NCBI GenBank assembly: GCA_008828725.1 | Contig: MEHQ01003574.1 | Span: 558,001 to 622,000 of the forward strand | Reading direction: 5' to 3' | Origin: Saccharina japonica | Lineage: Eukaryota > Sar > Phaeophyceae > Laminariales > Laminariaceae | Length of the DNA: 64,000 nucleotides | Shown here: piece by piece, positions 50,510 to 61,300 of the stretch | How positions within the stretch are numbered: position 1 is the stretch's first letter | Layout: each line of letters starts with the position of its first letter | Notes under the pieces: generated by a model | The model's database searches: none | The model's input: the letters and a program-made list of their open reading frames with translations, nothing else | Told to the model about the DNA's origin: nothing | Program-made: the position numbers and the translations under genes

Positions 50510-51264
50510 CTATCCAGAAAAGCGCATGTGCGGGAATCAGCGCGAACCGATATTTAGAATATGATTTATCAGCACGTAATCAACCGTGCCGGTGGACAAA
50601 CATAGGGGGGGCAAAGTCAGTGGTCGACACCTGCGGCTTTGGTTTTTACATACCGATAATACTACTGCTGTAGCTGTAGCTGGTTATGCATACTGGTACT
50701 GGTACGATCATATAACCTGCCGTATGATATCATGAGACATGAGTTTGTGAAGAGTGGATCTAAAGGCTGCAGATATACGAGTATGATACCGGTATGATTT
50801 ACAGTAGTATGATACTGCCTATTTATGGTCGCCAGACTTAGCTTTCTCATTCCGCGGAACTTTCACATTTCGCAGCTTTTTTCGTCGTATTTCTGGGGAA
50901 TCCTTTCGTCTCGGCAAAACACGGAAAATACACTTTCCCAGATAGCAGAAAAACGTCGCATTGTCGCAGAACATCGGGCAGGCGCACCGTGTGAGCCGTG
51001 TTCGCCGTATCGCCACTGTACAGGATAGACCAGGGTCATCCCCAGGATCATTCCCAGGCCATGGCTGGTCGCGCCAGGCCATGGCTGGTCGCAGAAAGCA
51101 CCGTGCATCACGAGAGCTCTACTCGCCCAGTCGATAGAGCCGACTCGCCGACATGCCAGGTATCTGGTATTAGATAGCCGAGATGAGCACGAAATCGCCA
51201 ACTATTTTCTTGTCGTCGAGGGGTGTGTAGCGCCAGAAGTTATTTACAGCTATAATATATACAA

Positions 51265-51547
51265 GGTTCCCCTCCGGGACGTGCCTAGGGGAGTGGCGCA
51301 AGGACAAATCGAAAATCTACTATTAATACAAAAACATGCGATATTGTATCATACGCATAATATCATATTGCATACTGGTAGTACATAAGTACGACGTTAT
51401 GAAATATCTGCGTAGTTCTATACATAAAATCAGACGTTTAAAAAACTGTACCTGCATTTTTGGGGATAAAACATACTCGGAAATATGATGGAACCATTAA
51501 TATTGACTCGACCGTTAGAGATTTGTTAAGGATCCCGCCAAATCTTT
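51265..51547. repeat. Block repeated in inverse at 58,397-58,680
   Basis: From GGTTCCCCTCCGGGACGTGC to GTTAAGGATCCCGCCAAAT the sequence is nearly the reverse complement of 58,397-58,680. It lies outside the left arm of the large inverted repeat, whereas its partner is near the centre, so it is a further rearranged or dispersed copy. Confidence 0.85.
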
Positions 51548-51821
51548 TTTTTTTGCCGTTCTTCTGGTGCACGCCGCAGGTGCCACCGACCAGTACTGTG
51601 GCCAACATGTTGGCCTCCGTTTGCACTATTATACAACTTACCGGTATACACTGCGCTACTGTTATACGTAGTCACAGGCCGTCTTGCGCAAACAACACCC
51701 TCTCTACTCGTTACAATGTGTTGCTTTAGAAGTCACGGATCGCAGCACACAACGTCAGGGTTACCTCGCAGGGAATACTTTATTGCTACCGTACCTTTAC
51801 ATTTTACGTTTGGATACTTAA

Positions 51822-51915
51822 GTCTCCACCTGGAGGGTCTGGGTGTTAATGCATTAGTCCGTTGAGCTATACTGGTAAAAGGTTCACCAATTACCTACCC
51901 AACCTAAGCCTTAAC
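51822..51915 (-). repeat. SINE-like repeat with tRNA-like A box
   Basis: On the minus strand it reads TAAGGCTTAGGTTGGGTAGG, then GGTGAACCTTTTACCAG, then TAGCTCAACGGACTAATGCA. This matches, with differences, the plus-strand repeat at 52,435-52,558. TAGCTCAACGG resembles a tRNA A box. Confidence 0.5.
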
Positions 51916-52434
51916 ACTCTCCCCATCTGGAACGGACCGGATATACGGACATGAGGCCTCTTCAGCTCTCCGACGATATTGTTGTGGGGCCCTCGTCCAG
52001 TAGCTACAATACAGGACTATGGGACACCAAATGCGAAACAGGAAAGCCGGTTCAGGCTGGTTTTGTTATTCGAGAATGGGTGCTTGCTACGTACACTAAC
52101 TTCAATATAACGGGGCCTGCATTTCTTGTTTTTCTGTAAATCTCAGGCTCCCTTTTTATTGCTCGTTTTCTTTTTAGGCGTCCTGTATACTGTGCCAGGT
52201 ACGTACACTAAAGTATACTTCAGTTATAACAACATTTTTACCTCTTTTACGCTTTTAACTGTTCTTTTACCTACTTTACTGCTACTCTGTGCTGCTTTTG
52301 TTGTACCATATAGTTTAACGTATCATATCTCTTTCTTTTACCCTGACCTATTTTTTTATAGGAAAATCTCAACAGCCGTACGTTCTACGCACCTGATTGA
52401 TAGTACTGGTATACAGTACGGGCCGGCCAATGTT

Positions 52435-52558
52435 GTAAGGCTTTGATTGGTTAATAAGTGGTAGGTTAACCTTTTGTAGCGGTAGCCCAACGGACTCATC
52501 ATGAAACACTTAATCTGAGCATGCCTTACAATTTTATTAAAAAAAAAAAAAAAAAAAA
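52435..52558 (+). repeat. SINE-like repeat with poly(A) tail
   Basis: Starts near TAAGGCTTTGATTGGTTAAT, has an A-box-like TAGCCCAACGG, and ends in about twenty A at 52,539-52,558. The mirror copy in the right arm is 63,728-63,845. A pol III transcribed, retroposed origin fits, but no B box was found. Confidence 0.5.
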
Positions 52559-52690
52559 ACAGCTGTGAGCTCGAGGATTTCGTCGAAACACATATTTGCT
52601 AGCTAAGTGTAATACTTCGATCGCGCGTATACTTATGGATTGTATATGTCCTCATGTAGGATGTACATCCCGTATGAGGGGGACACAATC
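52559..52690. repeat. Fold-back element end, left arm
   Basis: CAGCTGTGAGCTCGAGGATT through CCCGTATGAGGGGG. It is the same sequence as the outer and arm parts of the fold-back element in Z-ISO intron 1, and it is mirrored at 63,590-63,722. Only one arm of the fold-back is present here. Confidence 0.7.
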
Positions 52691-52924
52691 TGAGGCTGTA
52701 GAATTCAAGAAGTGTGTGTCTATTTGTGGGGGGAGAAATAATTAAAATTAATTAAAATTAAGTTAAACAGTCTGAAATAAACGTAGCAGGTATACTTTAG
52801 TGTTCCGACGAGTTAACGTGATAGAGTGGTGACACCATCCTTGTTTGATCTTTAGTATAGAATATTATATAGCATTTAGTGTGGCGCTCGCCGCTGAGCA
52901 CATTTTCTTGGTACATTTTTCTTA

Positions 52925-53513
52925 GGGCAGCGGCCAAAAAAAGGTATACCTCGTTCATTTGCGGCCAAAACCAGGTACATACTTAAAAACTCGTTGTACC
53001 GGTTTTTGCCTCTTCAAAACCCAGGTATACCTGATTTTGTCTACTCTGGTTGACTTTCACCTTTTTTTTGTCGTTTTTAAGCCAATCAGAGGCCCTTCAT
53101 AGTTCCATCCTATGCCCCCTATACAAATGCCGACGTACGCGGAGACCCCCTTCTCCCTTCGCACCTCGCACTACACGCCACTCGAGCGACACACACACAT
53201 ATCTGCCTGCACACCTCCGCCGACATAATACGAGATAGAAGGCTCCCCTTCGGGATTGTGGTTGACTTGGAATACCAAGGGTGTCACAAAAAAAGTTGAG
53301 AAGGGAGAATACAGCAGCAGGCGTGCGTTCCTCGTACTATTAATAGCAGCTACTCGTATACGTAGCCACCGGGCGAGCACGAAGAGCATGAAAAAACTCT
53401 ACTTTGCATTGCAAGGAACGGCAGGTTCGTGGGGTGGGTTTTAAACTTGATTTTAGTATGTACCTGTTTTTGGCCCCGAACGGACCAGGTGTACCTGTTT
53501 TTGGCCGCTGCCC
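52925..53513. mobile_element. MULE-like short TIR element, left copy
   Basis: Begins GGGCAGCGGCCAAAAA and ends TTTTTGGCCGCTGCCC, with inverted ends of about 60 bases that also share GGTACATACT. It is flanked by a perfect 9-bp direct repeat TTTTTCTTA (52,916-52,924 and 53,514-53,522). A 9-bp duplication with G-starting TIRs suits Mutator-like elements. At 589 bases it has no transposase. Confidence 0.85.
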
Positions 53514-54349
53514 TTTTTCTTACCGTCCCCCCAAAAGTGAACCTTGTATTCTTATTACTAATAGGCTCTTTCTTATTCGTGGGCCTATACTTTAGTGCAG
53601 CCTACATGGTGATAGCTATTCACACAACGCGGGTTCCAGTAGATGACACAGAGAGTAGGTGGCAGCGCTCGGTGCATGAGCACCCTCTGCAATAGTCGCA
53701 GCTCACAATGCGGCAACTCGAAAACTTACGAAAAAACACTATGTTTGTGTGTTACGGAAATTCCTAGTTGCCATCGTAACACACGTTATAGTACCTCGCC
53801 TTTTGGTGTGATGGCTGCTTTTTTCCTGTTACCCGGACCTTTTTATTTCGCCAACCAAAGATAAAGNCTGTGCAGCAGCAGTGCCTATGGCCAAAACAAC
53901 ATAGTACTCGTATGTATTCAAAATATGGTACGTATCGTTTTCGTATACGTACCCGTTGTGCGTCATACGTACATATTATACGTATCGTTCTCGTATATAG
54001 TGCAAGGCATGTATTATCGTATATATTTGCGGAACAATAAAAGAGCCAACCAAGATAATGGCGTATTGTGCCTGGCATCATCTCAGAGGTCAGATGATGG
54101 CGAGACACCTCTTTTTGTTGGATTTTTCAATGTTGGGGAACATAGTGGCCAACTTTATGCTCCATACGAGGGGTACACCCATTTTCTTTGGCACTATGTT
54201 GCTGATAAGATTATGAACGAGCCACAAAGTGGTATCATAGGGTTGTGATGATCGTCGGACCTGCCCTACACTGTGTGAGTAGTATCTTGTACGTATTCCG
54301 GTACCAGCCACGTGCGCTGCAGTTCCTCAGTCTACGTCTTACATGCATG

Positions 54350-56065
54350 CGGTGCCGCGAACGATAATCGAGACAACGGGAACGGGATTCGGTACTAGTT
54401 TTTACCACTTTTGTTGGTGGCGGGAAAAAAATGAAGAACGGGACGTGTCGTGACGGGACGTGCATAAAAAATGACGACCAGACAGTTTTCAGACGGGACG
54501 GGGACGGGACGGCCTGTTTGGCTACAAAATTCTCTCAAACGGTGATGTGGATAGCATCACGTGTGACTGATATCTTTCATGAGTTAACCAGGGGTAGAAG
54601 CGTTAGATTTCAGCCTGGTTCGAATTTGTGGTCTAGGGACGGCGATCAGTAGTGCCGGGTATAAATTCAATCACCGGAATTTTTTCCTACGACGGGACAC
54701 GGGGTATCCGCGTTTGCATATATAAATTTTCAACCGTGTCGGCGTCGGACTCGGGACGGTAAATATAATTATTTCACTGTGGTGCTGGGCTGTTCGACCG
54801 ACGTAACGGACGGTAAATACCACTTTTTTCACGACGGGAACCGGGGCCTCGTACGAATATTTTTTTACAGAACGGGCGGGAAGAGACGCGGCACTGGAAT
54901 CATTGGAGCCATGCAAATCGCCTAATGTTGGTTTGGCCTGCCACGAGAACATAACACGAAATACAAACACTAGACCGTGGCACGAATCAGTACTAAACAG
55001 AACAGCCCCGCCATGCTATCGCCGAAATATGCGTATTCTCCCCCAGATCCACTAGTTAGTTCAATATCTACACATACCGGCACGGCGAAATCGCACCGAA
55101 TTACCTTGCAATTTACAAATTACGCCACGAACTCGTATATATTTACATAATAGTACAGAGCAATCCTCATCATGCTTCGTCCACAGAAACAACCTTGCCA
55201 GCCTCAGCGTTTTGAGCAGCGACTGATGCAGCAGCCTCCACGTCGCAGTTAGCCTTTAACGCCGCTACATCCTGGAGAACCTTCGCTAGCCCGGGGATCA
55301 AGTGCGAGTTGAGCTTGAGCAGCATCATCGTTTCGATTTTGTCAGTCCCAAGGGAGGTGCGCAGTTGGCTAACGACTGCCGAAAGAGCAGAGAAGTTGTT
55401 CCTTTCTGCTTGACAACTGGTGGTGTCGATCCCCAGGTAAAGTCGAGCCAACAGTCCGACATCTGGCCAGCGAGCCGACACTACCACCCCCCCGTCTTGG
55501 CGTCTACTACATCCATCGTAAAATCGTAAATTCAAATTTTTGTTATTTCATTATTTCATATTTTGATATTTTGATGTTTCATATTTCGGAATTTTCGTAT
55601 TTCGTAATTCCGTAAATTCGTAAATTCTTATCACTTTGATTTAATTTTAATGTACTACCAGTGTGAAAAAACAAATTTTGCAAATTCGTAGATTCTTGGT
55701 GGGAATGACGGGAAGAGACAACGGGCAGGTGTGAATCTTGGCGGGAGAGACAAGTTTTGTCGGCGGGACGGGACGGTAAAGACAACGGCGCATGACGGGA
55801 CGGGACGGTAAATTACATTATCTCGACGGGACGGGACGGTAATTTTCAACGGGAGCGATTTTCTTGGCGGGACGGGACGGTAAAGTTCAACGGGGCAGAT
55901 TTCGATGACGGGACGGGACGGTAAAGTTCAACGGTTGGATATTTGTCGGCGGGACGGGACGGGACGGGATTTGACGGGACGACGGGAACAGTTTAACGAC
56001 GGTTTAACCGTCCCGTCCCGCCGTTACCGTCGTTACCGTCCCGCCAAAATACCGTGATAAGCCTT
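54350..56065. mobile_element. Decayed hAT transposon, left copy
   Basis: Holds the C-terminal transposase fragment (55,535-55,170, minus strand) between two clusters of CCGTC/GACGGGACGGGACGGTAA repeats (about 54,430-54,900 and 55,740-56,040). The inner end carries TACCGTGATAAG, matching the terminal CTTATCACGGTA seen at both ends of the right copy; the outer end is eroded. hAT elements commonly carry subterminal repeats, which fits the clusters. Confidence 0.65.
55170..55535 (-). pseudogene. hAT transposase C-terminal dimerisation fragment, left
   Basis: LLARLYLGIDTTSCQAERNN, FSALSAVVSQLRTSL and MMLLKLNSHLIP match the hAT dimerisation domain pattern (LA..YL.I..TS...ER.FS......R..L.......LL.LN..L). 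About 110 residues remain of a protein that is normally about 600. No BED finger or DDE catalytic core is visible nearby, so it cannot be active. The frame ends at a stop after VVSVDEA. Confidence 0.8.
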
Positions 56066-56208
56066 GCTTTTTTTAAACTACAGGAACCGTGTCCCCCCTT
56101 CGTAACAGCCAAAATATCAACTTCGAAACCCCTGTGAAATTGTTTGTTCCAGCAAACTGCTCACAACACGCTGCGCTGTAGAGAGGAATAAATCTCCTCT
56201 ATTACCTC

Positions 56209-56434
56209 ATGGGGGCCATCTTGTTGTTCTTGGTCCTGCTGGGAGTCTTGCTTCCATGTGCGCATACTTTCGTGAGGTTTCCCGCCAGGTCGGCCTCTTT
56301 CGCCTTCACTCGCTGATGGTGTTCGTCGAGACCACATATTTGGGAGTACTTGTAGTTCAAACGCGGTCGTCACACGTGGGCCAGGGAGGCGAGCCAACAA
56401 CAGGAATGGGAGAGTGCTGATGGCAACGGAAGAG
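56209..56434 (+). pseudogene. Truncated copy of the plastid-targeted gene, first exon only
   Basis: Mirror copy of exon 1 of the 59,670-58,768 gene. It starts MGAILLFLVLLGVLLPCAHT and reaches the same GTGAGT donor, but is 226 instead of 228 bases, with single-base losses near 56,276 and 56,290 that shift the frame. The homology stops at about 56,690, so exons 2 and 3 are absent from this arm. It is a non-functional duplicate. Confidence 0.8.
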
Positions 56435-56690
56435 GTGAGTAGTTGTCCGTTGGATAGCTGTAGCTGGTGGGCTGGTCTTGCTTTCTTCACCTCGAGTTTT
56501 GTACTATCCATGCTGCTGCGTACTGGTGCAACCTACTAAGCGCGCTTCGTTGCTGACTCGCACGCCGTACGTATACGAGCACTCAGTACGTAGTTACTGT
56601 AGACAGATACGAGTACTCGTACTTACATAAGCTTCCAGTCAAAGACGGTTCAGGTCCTATCCGCATCCTCCTCACAGCCATGCTGCACGA

Positions 56691-57635
56691 TAAACAAACA
56701 CCACAGGTATGCCTGGTGACGCTACGAGTTCAATAGTCTTTTCGGTACCATATGACTAAACTACAGCAGTACAATACTGGTTCGTAGCTCCATACTAGAG
56801 ATCCAGATGCAGTAGTAGCTCTATGATAGCTCTTCGTACGTACAGGCAGATCGATTACCAGGCAGGTACTCGTACTCTTTGTGCTCGCAGATTGGGTAAT
56901 TTAGTAATTTCCCCAGAAACGCAAAAAAAACGCGGCGGGCCTTGTTGTCATGTTTCATAAGGTTGCAACGCTCGTACATCCGATCGAATCGTCAAAACTA
57001 GTGGCGAACGGCGTCCGCGAAGGTCGTCCGCTTGATCATGCCGCTAGAGGTACCCCGACTCCTAGAGAGGCGACCGCACCTCGCGAGCGTACGTATATCA
57101 TATGTATAGTTATGTTTGTGAAATTTTCGCACTTTTCGCAACTTTTCTCTTCGCACGAGCACTTTTCGGCAAAACGCTAAGTACCCCGACACAGCAAGCC
57201 CGCCCGGACACATTGGTCGAGGTTTGAGCTCGATCCGAGCTCTGTAGCTCGCGTGGCGGGCGCTCGAAGTTTTTTTTCCCGCGGGAGTGGATAAGCCGAT
57301 TTCCCGGGCTTTCTGCATGAGGCCGTGTTTCGTACGTACGTGCCAGTAAATAATACCGTAATGTCCTGTTGTTTGCCCTGCTTTCACGGGCTGATCATGA
57401 GCACACAGGAGAGCCCAGACACAGATAGGCAACATAACATGTGCAGAGAGCACAACGTTACAACTCTGCCTAATAAACACCAGCGGGTAACACCGTGCGT
57501 GGGTGACACACCCATCTGCGCTGTTCTGCTGTGGCTTAGCTGTGTCTATCGGAGCCTGCCCCGTAATCCACCATCTACCTCTTTCAGTTGTCCTGATGTG
57601 TGCGACTGACTCACGCTCACGCTAGCCGGAAATGT
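56691..57635. other. Unpaired left part of the palindrome centre
   Basis: No counterpart in the right arm and no gene recognised. It contains AT-rich sequence and short direct words such as TCGCACTTTTCGCAACTTTT near 57,125-57,160. Confidence 0.4.
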
Positions 57636-58396
57636 AATGGCCTCTTTAATCCAATATCATACGAGTAGGATCTTGGAGTATACCAACTGCTGTCCTTATA
57701 TTTTCGATTGTTTGTGTTTCTTCCCTGAAGCTCACCCCAGAAATCTACGAGACATCAGACAACACGCAACGAACACAAACGAGGTCACAGCCCCGCCTAG
57801 AAGCACAAGCAGCAGCAGGCGTTCCTGTGGCAGGTTCGCCGGGTACTGCTGTAGCTGTTAGTGGTTACTTCATCGGGGGCTTGCACATCCGTCATCAGCA
57901 ATCACACCACACCTCTCTCTCTCTTGTGCGCTGCTGTCTGCTGCCTGCCTGTGCTTGCATGATATATGTGTCGTGCGCCTGGCGCGAGTCGCGACAAATA
58001 ATACTGTACCGGTATTTGGGCAAATCATTTCTGGTCATATAGTCAAATGGTCACCATGTCCGATTTTGAATGTGAAGCCTTGAGTTCGATCCTCATAGCG
58101 ATGCATTTTTTTTTTTGTATTATTGTGCGTATAATATAACCCAGACCCCACATATTATATAAGACAGACAGCAAACAACAAACAAGTGGATTTTTTTACG
58201 TAGTAGACAGGTTTGGTCGAGAGTTTCAGCCCCTTCTTCGGTGCGTCCTTTTCCACTTCTTCTGCAAATACTATCCCACCACTACTGTTGTACGAGAACT
58301 GCTGTGTCCCATATGTCACGCGTGCGTGCGTGTGCGGTATCCTGACCTTGAGCGCCACAACAATAAAATATTGACAAATTTTAACATAATAAAAAT
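57636..58396. repeat. Block C, central copy
   Basis: About 760 bases, from AATGGCCTCTTTAATCCAAT to AACATAATAAAAAT, that recur inverted at 62,307-63,073 inside the right MULE-like copy. They are absent from the left MULE-like copy. The block contains a tRNA-Gln-like sequence and several TATCATACG-type words. Confidence 0.85.
58033..58104 (+). repeat. tRNA-Gln(TTG)-like relic
   Basis: GGTCATATAGTCAAATGGTC resembles the 5' half of a eukaryotic tRNA-Gln, TTTTGAA sits where the anticodon loop should be, and TTGAGTTCGATCCTCA resembles the T arm. The anticodon stem has mismatches and the acceptor stem does not close, so it is probably a pseudo-tRNA or SINE head. The mirror copy is 62,606-62,676. 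Confidence 0.5.
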
Positions 58397-58680
58397 TTTG
58401 GCGGGATCCTTAACAAATCTCTAACGGTCGAGTCAATATTAATGGTTCCATCATATTTCCGAGTATGTTTTATCCCCAAAAATGCAGGTACAGTTTTTTA
58501 AACGTCTGATTTTATGTATAGAACTACGCAGATATTTCATAACGTCGTACTTATGTACTACCAGTATGCAATATGATATTATGCGTATGATACAATATCG
58601 CATGTGTTTGTATTAATAGTAGATTTTCGATTTGTCCTTGCGCCACTCCCCTAGGCACGTCCCGGAGGGGAACTGTATGT
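58397..58680. repeat. Inverted copy of 51,265-51,547
   Basis: Follows block C directly (shared word TTTGGCGGGATCC) and runs to GTCCCGGAGGGGAAC. It ends about 90 bases short of the stop codon of the plastid-targeted gene on the minus strand. Confidence 0.85.
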
Positions 58681-58767
58681 ATGTATCAGTGCCATTTGTG
58701 GAGACAGAGTAGGACACTTTAGTTACAGGCCTCAGAAGCAATTGGTTTCAGTGGTGGATACCACGAA

Positions 58768-59670
58768 TCATTTCAGTAGCCACCCCGATACCGTTACCAA
58801 CGTCGCCTGTCCATACTGTATGCTCGCCTGTATAGACACGTCAGCGCCGGCGCCAGTTACAGAGGTGCCAACAAGGACGGCAAGCCCCACGGACGCATCC
58901 GGCACCCTGAGTTCGACACACACCATTTCTCCAACCTTGGGTCAGCGCTGCCAATGTGCTGAGGCACGAAGCTGTGGATGAAAACGGAATGCGTTGTGTC
59001 TTTCAAATCACCATAGCTCTCCCCGTTTAAATCTTGAAATGGCGTGTCAGATATATTCACGTTCCGGACTCAGGTGCCTCTTATTTCCAACGATATTTGG
59101 CTGTCGTCTAACCCAGACCTTCGTAAGTATGGCCGCTTTTTGCCACCGCAGACTTGGCTCGGTCGTCACAGCATCCTGGGTTTGTTACTGCACAATGGGC
59201 TGTGAGGAGGATGCGGATAGGACCTGAACCGTCTTTGACTGGAAGCTTATGTAAGTACGAGTACTCGTATCTGTCTACAGTAACTACGTACTGAGTGCTC
59301 GTATACGTACGGCGTGCGAGTCAGCAACGAAGCGCGCTTAGTAGGTTGCACCAGTACGCAGCAGCATGGATAGTACAAAACTCGAGGTGAAGAAAGCAAG
59401 ACCAGCCCACCAGCTACAGCTATCCAACGGACAACTACTCACCTCTTCCGTTGCCATCAGCACTCTCCCATTCCTGTTGTTGGCTCGCCTCCCTGGCCCA
59501 CGTGTGACGACCGCGTTTGAACTACAAGTACTCCCAAATATGTGGTCTCGACGAACACCATCAGCGAGTGAAGGCGAAAGAGGCCGAGCCTGGCGGGAAA
59601 CGCTCACGAAAGTATGCGCACATGGAAGCAAGACTCCCAGCAGGACCAAGAACAACAAGATGGCCCCCAT
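58768..59670 (-). CDS. Predicted plastid-targeted small protein, unrecognised
   Basis: Three exons, 59,670-59,443, 59,175-59,119 and 58,935-58,768, all in phase 0 with standard GT/AG borders, give 150 residues. The N-terminus (MGAILLFLVLLGVLLPCAHT, then FVSVSRQAR) is a signal peptide with a Phe just after the likely cleavage site, followed by an Arg/Ser-rich stretch, as in stramenopile plastid precursors. Exon 2 gives TEPSLRWQKAAILTK. Exon 3 is Val/Ala/Gly-rich (VGEMVCVELRVPDASVGLAV, then GAGADVSIQASIQYGQATL) and ends SGWLLK-stop; it looks like a compact beta-rich domain. No family is recognised. The first exon lies in the right arm of the inverted repeat and has a broken mirror copy at 56,209-56,434; exons 2-3 lie in the unpaired centre. 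Additional exons between 2 and 3 cannot be excluded. Confidence 0.6.
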
Positions 59671-59814
59671 GAGGTAATAGAGGAGATTTATTCCTCTCTA
59701 CAGCGCAGCGTGTTGTGAGCAGTTTGCTGGAAACAACTTTCACAGGGGTTTCGAAGTTGATATTTTGGCTGTTACGAAGGGGGGACACGGTTCCTGTAGT
59801 TTAAAAAAAGCAAG

Positions 59815-61300
59815 GCTTATCACGGTATTTTGGCGGGACGGTAACGACGGTAACGGCGGGACGGGCCGGTTAAACCGTCGTTAAACTGTTCCCGTCGTCC
59901 AGTCAAATCCCGTCCCGCCGACAAATCTCCAACCGTTGAACTTTACCGTCCCGTCCCGTCATCGAAATCTGCCCCGTTGAACTTTGCCGTCCCGTCCCGT
60001 CAAGAAAATCGCTCCCGTTGAAAATTACCGTCCCGTCCCGTCGAGATAATGTAATTTACCGTCCCGTCCCGTCATGCGCCGTTGTCTTTACCGTCCCGTC
60101 CCGCCGACACAACTTGTCTCTCCCGCCAAGATTCACACCTGCCCGTTGTCTCTTCCCCGTCATTCCCACCAAGAATCTACGAATTTACAAAATTTGTTTT
60201 TTCACACTGGTAGTACATTAAAATTAAATTAAAGTCATACGAATTTACGAATTTGCGGAATTACGAAATACGAAAATTCCGAAATATCAAATATCAAAAT
60301 ATCAAAATATGAAATAATGAAATAGCAAAAATTTGAATTTATGAATTTACGATGGATGTAGTAGACGCCAAGACGGGGAGGTGGTAGTGTCGGCTCGCTG
60401 GCCACATGTCGGACTGTTGGCTCGACTGTACCTGGGGATCGACACCACCAGTTGTCAAGCAGAAAGGAACAACTTCTCTGCTCTTTCGGCAGTCGTTAGC
60501 CAACTACGCACCTCCCTTGAGACTGAAAAAATCGAAACGATGATGCTGCTCAAGCTCAACTCGCACTTGATCCCCGGGCTAGCGAAGGTTCTCCAGGATG
60601 TAGCGGCGTAAAGGCTAACTGCGACGTGGAGGCTGCCGCATCAGTCGCTGCTCAAAACGCTGCGGCTGGCAAGGTTATTTCTGTGGACGAAGCATGATGA
60701 GGATTGCTCTGTACTATTATGTAAATATATACGAGTTCGTAGCGTAATTTGTAATTTGTAAATTGCAAGGTAATTCGGTGCGATTTCGCCGTGCCGGTAT
60801 ATATGGGAATACGTATTTCAAGATGGCTTTTTGTTTACGTACGATTCGTACGAGTGTTTCTTTTCGTTTGTTCCTCTGGAGCAACAACAACTGTTTTGAT
60901 CCAATGATCCAGTGCCGTCTCTTCCCGCCGTGAAGAAAAATATTTACCGTCCCGTCCCGTCGTGAAAAATTATTTTTACCGTCCCGTCCCGTCGTGAAAA
61001 AATATATTTACCGTCCCGTCCCGTCGTGAAAAATTATATTTACCGTCCCGTCCCGTCGTGGAAAAAAATTCCGTTGAATTTTACCGTCCCGTCCCGTCGT
61101 GAAAATCTACCCCGTTGAAATTACCGTCCCGTCCCGTTGAGAAATTGTACACCAACCGTCCCGTCCCGTCCCGTCTCAAAAACCTGTTTGGTCGTCATTT
61201 TACCGTCCCGTCCCGTCCCGTCTTCATTTTTTTTTCCGCCAAACAAGTAAAAACAGTACCGTCCCGTCCCGTCTCGATTATCGAGTACCGTGATAAGACC
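59815..61300. mobile_element. Decayed hAT transposon, right copy
   Basis: Bounded by CTTATCACGGTA at about 59,816 and its reverse complement TACCGTGATAAG near 61,289-61,300, which are candidate terminal inverted repeats. Between them are CCGTCCCGTC-rich clusters (59,830-60,120 and 60,945-61,280) and the transposase C-terminal fragment. No clean 8-bp target duplication was found. Confidence 0.7.
60340..60697 (+). pseudogene. hAT transposase C-terminal fragment, right
   Basis: Mirror copy of 55,535-55,170, with LLARLYLGIDTTSCQAERNN and MMLLKLNSHLIP intact. One base is missing near 60,608 relative to the left copy (GCGTAAAGG against GCGTTAAAGG), which creates an early stop; the remaining codons continue in another frame to VISVDEA. 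At least two substitutions (SLETEK against SLGTDK) separate the copies. Confidence 0.8.

Larger units (their letters stand above)
50510..52279. other. Intergenic with dispersed repeats
   Basis: Upstream of the unrecognised gene. A direct repeat of CCAGGCCATGGCTGGTCGC occurs at about 51,055-51,092. Other contents are the block at 51,265-51,547, which recurs inverted near the palindrome centre, and a SINE-like repeat at 51,822-51,915. No gene is recognised. Confidence 0.45.
52280..56690. repeat. Large inverted repeat, left arm
   Basis: Positions from 52,280 on match the reverse complement of the window end (52,280 pairs with 64,000). The match continues through the fold-back sequence, the MULE-like element, the hAT remnant and the plastid-targeted first exon, to about 56,690 (pairing with about 59,190). 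Indels and base differences are visible, so the arms are not identical. The pairing is still complete at the window edge, so the true repeat is longer. Confidence 0.93.

Noticed and set aside
56161-56511. 116-codon minus-strand frame, also seen at 59,366 on the plus strand
   Set aside because: Antisense of the plastid-targeted exon 1; the sense frame has the signal peptide, splice donor and continuing exons.
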